From Microvirga roseola (GTDB taxonomy: Bacteria > Pseudomonadota > Alphaproteobacteria > Rhizobiales > Beijerinckiaceae): a stretch of DNA of 43,183 bases. The notes beneath the pieces were generated by a model that did no database searches, was not told the origin of the DNA, and was given only the letters and a program-made list of their open reading frames with translations. Within the stretch, counting starts at the first letter, position 1. Every line of letters begins with the position of its first letter. A program made the translations under genes and the position numbers. Below are positions 40,633-43,183 of the stretch, one piece after another. The stretch lies in contig NZ_JAJATX010000011.1 in NCBI RefSeq assembly GCF_020866965.1, positions 1 to 43,183 on the forward strand, read 5' to 3'.

Positions 40633-41448
40633 ATGGCTGCTCACGATCCAGAATTCACCTCCTCCGCCTATGCCAGCGCGCCGAACATGGACGCCAAGGC
40701 CGAGCCGACGCTCAAGTACCCGGAGTCCGAGGCGTTCTATGCCGAGGCCTTGCGGGAACTGAACCAGCTCGGGCTTCCCTTCCTGCTGGCCGGCACCTAC
40801 GCCATCTCGGCCTATACGGGCATCACGCGCCCGACGAAGGATCTCGACATCTTCTGCAAGGCCGGCGACTACACGCGGGTCCTGTCGCACTTCAAGAACA
40901 TCGGCTACTCGGTGGAGATCGAGGACGACCGCTGGCTCGGCAAGGTCTTCAAGGGCCAATACTTCTTCGACGTGATCTTCGCATCCTCGAACGGCACGAT
41001 GCCGATCGGCGACCCGTGGTTCGAGGATTCCCGGCAGATCGAGGTTTTCGGCACGCCCGTGCATATCGTCGGACCGACGGAACTCGTCTGGTCGAAATGC
41101 TTCATCCAGCTGCGCCATCGCTATGACGGCGCCGACGTAGCGCACACGATTCTCAAGGCGCATGACCAGATCGACTGGCATCGCCTGCTGGCCTACATGG
41201 AAGTGCATTGGGAGGTGCTGCTCATGCACCTGCTCAACTTCCGCTGGATCTATCCTTCCGAGAGAAACAAGGTTCCGCACTGGATCATGGAGGAGCTGCT
41301 CGACCGCCTCTCGAAGCAGCTCAGCCTGCCGCCGCCGCAGATGAAGGTCTGCCGCGGGCGCATGTTCTCCCGAGTGGATTACGAAATCGATGTGAAGGAG
41401 TGGGGCTTCGCCGATGTGGGCGGAGAGGGTGAATGGCGGAATGACTGA
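40633..41448 (+). CDS. nucleotidyltransferase family protein
   Basis: A 271-residue protein. Residues about 45-120 have the nucleotidyltransferase core: GTYAISAYTG (54-63) then TRPTKDLDIF (65-74), with metal-binding Asp70 and Asp72, and a third acidic residue likely in FFDVIF. Similar proteins include MNT and AbiEii-type enzymes that transfer nucleotides to RNA, protein or antibiotics. The C-terminal half is helical (WHRLLAYMEVHWEVLLMHLL). Its last 8 bp overlap the metallophosphoesterase gene, so the two are likely co-expressed. The target is unknown. Confidence 0.85.
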   Translation: MAAHDPEFTSSAYASAPNMDAKAEPTLKYPESEAFYAEALRELNQLGLPFLLAGTYAISAYTGITRPTKDLDIFCKAGDYTRVLSHFKNIGYSVEIEDDRWLGKVFKGQYFFDVIFASSNGTMPIGDPWFEDSRQIEVFGTPVHIVGPTELVWSKCFIQLRHRYDGADVAHTILKAHDQIDWHRLLAYMEVHWEVLLMHLLNFRWIYPSERNKVPHWIMEELLDRLSKQLSLPPPQMKVCRGRMFSRVDYEIDVKEWGFADVGGEGEWRND

Positions 41449-42166
41449 CGAAACGACGAAACCCATGAGGGTCGCCGCAATGGCGGACCTCCACGTTCGG
41501 GAGGACAACGGAACGTCCTATCGCGATCTGTTCGCAGAGATTTCCAAGGAAGCGGATGTCCTGGTGCTGGCGGGCGATCTGACGGATCTCGGAAAGCCGA
41601 AGGAAGCGGAGCTCCTGGCGCAGGACATCAAGGCCTGCTCGATCCCGATTATCGGCGTGCTCGGCAATCACGACTACGAATGCGGTTGCGCGGAGGAGGT
41701 GATGCATATCCTGCGCGGCGCGGGCATGAAGGTGCTCGACGGCCAGTCCGTCGAGATCGACGGGGTCGGTTTCGTCGGCGTGAAGGGATTTGCAGGCGGC
41801 TTCGGTCGGCGCATGCTCGGTTCCTTCGGCGAGCCTGCCATGAAGCAGTTCGTCAGCGAGACCATGAACGAAGCGCTGCGGCTTGAGAACGCCATGCGTC
41901 AGGTGCGGTCCAAGCGCTCCGTCGTCATCCTGCATTATGCGCCGGTAGTCGACACCATCGAGAGCGAGCCGCTGGAGATCTATCCCTTTCTCGGATCGTC
42001 GCGCCTGGCGGAAACCATCGACCGCTTCCAGGTCAGCGCCATCGTGCATGGCCACGCCCATCGCGGCCGTTTCGAGGGCCGCACGCCCGGCGGGCAGCCG
42101 GTCTACAACGTCGCCCACCACATCGAGAAGCCGACAGGCAAGCCCTACGCCATTCTGGAAATTTGA
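41441..42166 (+). CDS. metallophosphoesterase
   Basis: A 241-residue calcineurin-like phosphoesterase. Metal ligands are visible: DLH (16-18), GDLTD (45-49), GNHD (75-78), a His in VVILHYAP (165) and HGHAH (203-207). It probably cleaves a phosphodiester or phosphomonoester using two metal ions. The start was placed at ATG 41441, which overlaps the upstream gene by 8 nt; a GTG at 41414 is also open. Its coupling to a nucleotidyltransferase suggests that one enzyme adds and the other removes a nucleotide or phosphate, but this is inference. Confidence 0.9.
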   Translation: MTDETTKPMRVAAMADLHVREDNGTSYRDLFAEISKEADVLVLAGDLTDLGKPKEAELLAQDIKACSIPIIGVLGNHDYECGCAEEVMHILRGAGMKVLDGQSVEIDGVGFVGVKGFAGGFGRRMLGSFGEPAMKQFVSETMNEALRLENAMRQVRSKRSVVILHYAPVVDTIESEPLEIYPFLGSSRLAETIDRFQVSAIVHGHAHRGRFEGRTPGGQPVYNVAHHIEKPTGKPYAILEI

Positions 42167-42194
42167 GCCGGCCGCTGTCGCGCGAACGGCCCGG

Positions 42195-42416
42195 TCAGTA
42201 GCGCGTGCCCGGATCGGTCGGATTGCCCGGCAGGTAATCGGGCTCGGAGCCCGGTCCCTTGGGATCGGTGATCCCCGGATCGTTGACCGGATAGGGTGTG
42301 CGCGGCCCGGTTGGGCCGATATCCGGCTTCTCGTCGGGGGCCCGGCCCGGCGGCACTTCACTGGGGACGTTACCACCCGGCAGCGGCTCATTCGTCGGCT
42401 GTCCAGGATTGACCAT
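42195..42416 (-). CDS. proline-rich small protein
   Basis: A 73-residue protein, Pro/Gly-rich with an almost charge-balanced composition (VNPGQPTNEPLPGG, GPTGPRTPYPVNDPG), certainly disordered. No signal peptide and no family recognised. It is divergent from the DJ-1 gene, with a near-match EcfG promoter on its strand at 42451-42475. Confidence 0.55.
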   Translation of the reverse strand: MVNPGQPTNEPLPGGNVPSEVPPGRAPDEKPDIGPTGPRTPYPVNDPGITDPKGPGSEPDYLPGNPTDPGTRY

Positions 42417-42450
42417 ACCTCTTCCTCATCCGTTGTTCCGTTCGAGGGTC

Positions 42451-42475
42451 AACAGGCCCATGCGGACGGGGTTCC
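42451..42475 (-). promoter_or_regulatory. near-match EcfG promoter of the proline-rich gene
   Basis: On the minus strand GGAAC (42475-42471), 16 nt, TGTT (42454-42451). One mismatch, 34 bp before the start codon. Confidence 0.4.
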
Positions 42476-42491
42476 GGCGACGGAAGGTCCC

Positions 42492-42516
42492 GGAACCCGC
42501 TGCCTTCCCGCCCGTT
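42492..42516 (+). promoter_or_regulatory. EcfG-type promoter of the DJ-1/PfpI gene
   Basis: GGAAC (42492-42496), 16 nt, CGTT (42513-42516): an exact consensus match 34 bp before the start codon, back to back with the minus-strand site at 42451-42475. Confidence 0.72.
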
Positions 42517-42550
42517 CCCGTGTCTGTCCCCAACGACAATGGAGAGCGCC

Positions 42551-43132
42551 ATGCCTGATATCGCACAGGCCAAGATCCTCATCATGGCCACGGACGGCTT
42601 CGAGCAATCGGAGCTGATGGTTCCGCTGAAGAAACTCAAGGATGCCGGCGCGATGGTTCATGTCGCTGCGCCGCAATCGCGTCTGTCATCCGGCGAGATC
42701 CGCGGCTGGGACGAGAAGGACTGGGGCCAGTCGGTTCCGGTCGACAAGGACATCGAGACTGTCGATCCGGCGGACTACGATGCGCTCGTGCTCCCCGGCG
42801 GGCAGATCAATCCGGACAAGCTGCGGGTCGAGAAGAAGGCCGTCGAGATCCTCAGAACCTTCTACTCCTCGGGCAAGGTGGTGGCTGCCATCTGCCACGC
42901 GCCCTGGCTTCTGGTGGAGGCAGGCCTGATCAAGGGCAAGAGCTGCACCTCGTATCACTCGATCAAGACCGACGTGATCAATGCGGGCGGCCAATGGCGA
43001 GATGAGACGGTGATGGTGGACCAGGGCCTCATCACCAGCCGCAATCCCGGCGACCTGGATGCGTTCGTGAGCAAGATCGTCGAGGAGGTTCGCGAGGGCT
43101 CCCACGCCAATCGACGGCAGGCGGCTGAGTAA
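42551..43132 (+). CDS. DJ-1/PfpI family protein (type 1 glutamine amidotransferase-like)
   Basis: A 193-residue protein. The nucleophile elbow AICHAPW contains Cys115 with His116, and an upstream Glu in TDGFEQSEL (Glu18) completes the DJ-1-type site. PfpI/YhbO-like proteins are linked to stress survival, as protein deglycases, chaperones or peptidases, with the exact activity debated. GGAGAG precedes the ATG. A perfect EcfG promoter lies just upstream, so it is a likely member of the general stress regulon. Confidence 0.92.
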   Translation: MPDIAQAKILIMATDGFEQSELMVPLKKLKDAGAMVHVAAPQSRLSSGEIRGWDEKDWGQSVPVDKDIETVDPADYDALVLPGGQINPDKLRVEKKAVEILRTFYSSGKVVAAICHAPWLLVEAGLIKGKSCTSYHSIKTDVINAGGQWRDETVMVDQGLITSRNPGDLDAFVSKIVEEVREGSHANRRQAAE

Positions 43133-43150
43133 CGGCCTCGTTCACCCGAT

Positions 43151-43178
43151 AAAAAAGCGGCCGGTTTTCACCGGCCGC
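43151..43178 (-). terminator. rho-independent terminator of a minus-strand gene beyond the window
   Basis: GCGGCCGGT (43157-43165) / ACCGGCCGC (43170-43178), loop TTTC, with AAAAAA on its left, which gives a T-run on the minus strand. It therefore ends a gene entering from the right edge, and could also help end the DJ-1 transcript. Confidence 0.8.
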
Positions 43179-43183
43179 GTTGG

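Overview
The window is high-GC chromosomal DNA from an alphaproteobacterium. The best fit is Hyphomicrobiales (Rhizobiales), probably Methylobacteriaceae and close to Microvirga or Methylobacterium. This rests on several things: the order greA / Lrp / ELM1-like / trxB / LysR, a CarB with an internal insertion, a long UvrB, a nepR-ecfG general stress pair, a C-terminally extended IF-1 next to a cold-shock gene, and short palindromic intergenic repeats of a kind common in this order. The genus is an inference. No rRNA, tRNA, CRISPR array, transposase or phage gene was seen.

Layout. 1-300 is a 112-bp tandem repeat array. 285-8849 holds yqeY, carA and carB (pyrimidine and arginine precursor synthesis), with a membrane protein, a cupin, a methyltransferase, a GtrA protein and a short-chain dehydrogenase lying between the two car genes. 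8953-13587 holds greA, a Tat-exported protein, a divergent Lrp regulator, an ELM1-like protein, trxB and a LysR regulator. An orphan terminator follows that may end a small RNA. 13889-19564 is a minus-strand block: fadD, an EF-G-like GTPase, a 91-residue unknown and an aspartate-type aminotransferase. 19687-25571 is a mixed block: Bug-type solute-binding protein, soluble sugar dehydrogenase, DUF486, DUF1499, a C13 caspase-like peptidase, SemiSWEET, DUF3775 and small proteins. 25572-26600 has no convincing gene and carries three different palindromic repeat families. 26652-34725 holds a phytase-like esterase, DUF808, uvrB, an RTX protein and a MarR-GNAT fusion.

34804-43183 is the most interesting part. 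It has nepR-ecfG, the anti-sigma factor and sigma factor of the general stress response. A perfect EcfG-type promoter (GGAAC-N16-CGTT) lies upstream of the pair, and equally perfect promoters lie upstream of a BON-domain protein and a DJ-1/PfpI protein. Near-matches lie upstream of a DUF3309 peptide and a proline-rich peptide. This looks like a local cluster of the stress regulon together with its own sigma factor. phyR, the usual partner, is not in the window.

Within that region cspA and infA form a minus-strand pair with a good intrinsic terminator only 17 nt before the infA start codon. infA expression may therefore depend on readthrough or antitermination. A methyltransferase with a regulatory domain is broken by a -1 frameshift. 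It is followed by an overlapping nucleotidyltransferase / metallophosphoesterase gene pair of unknown role.
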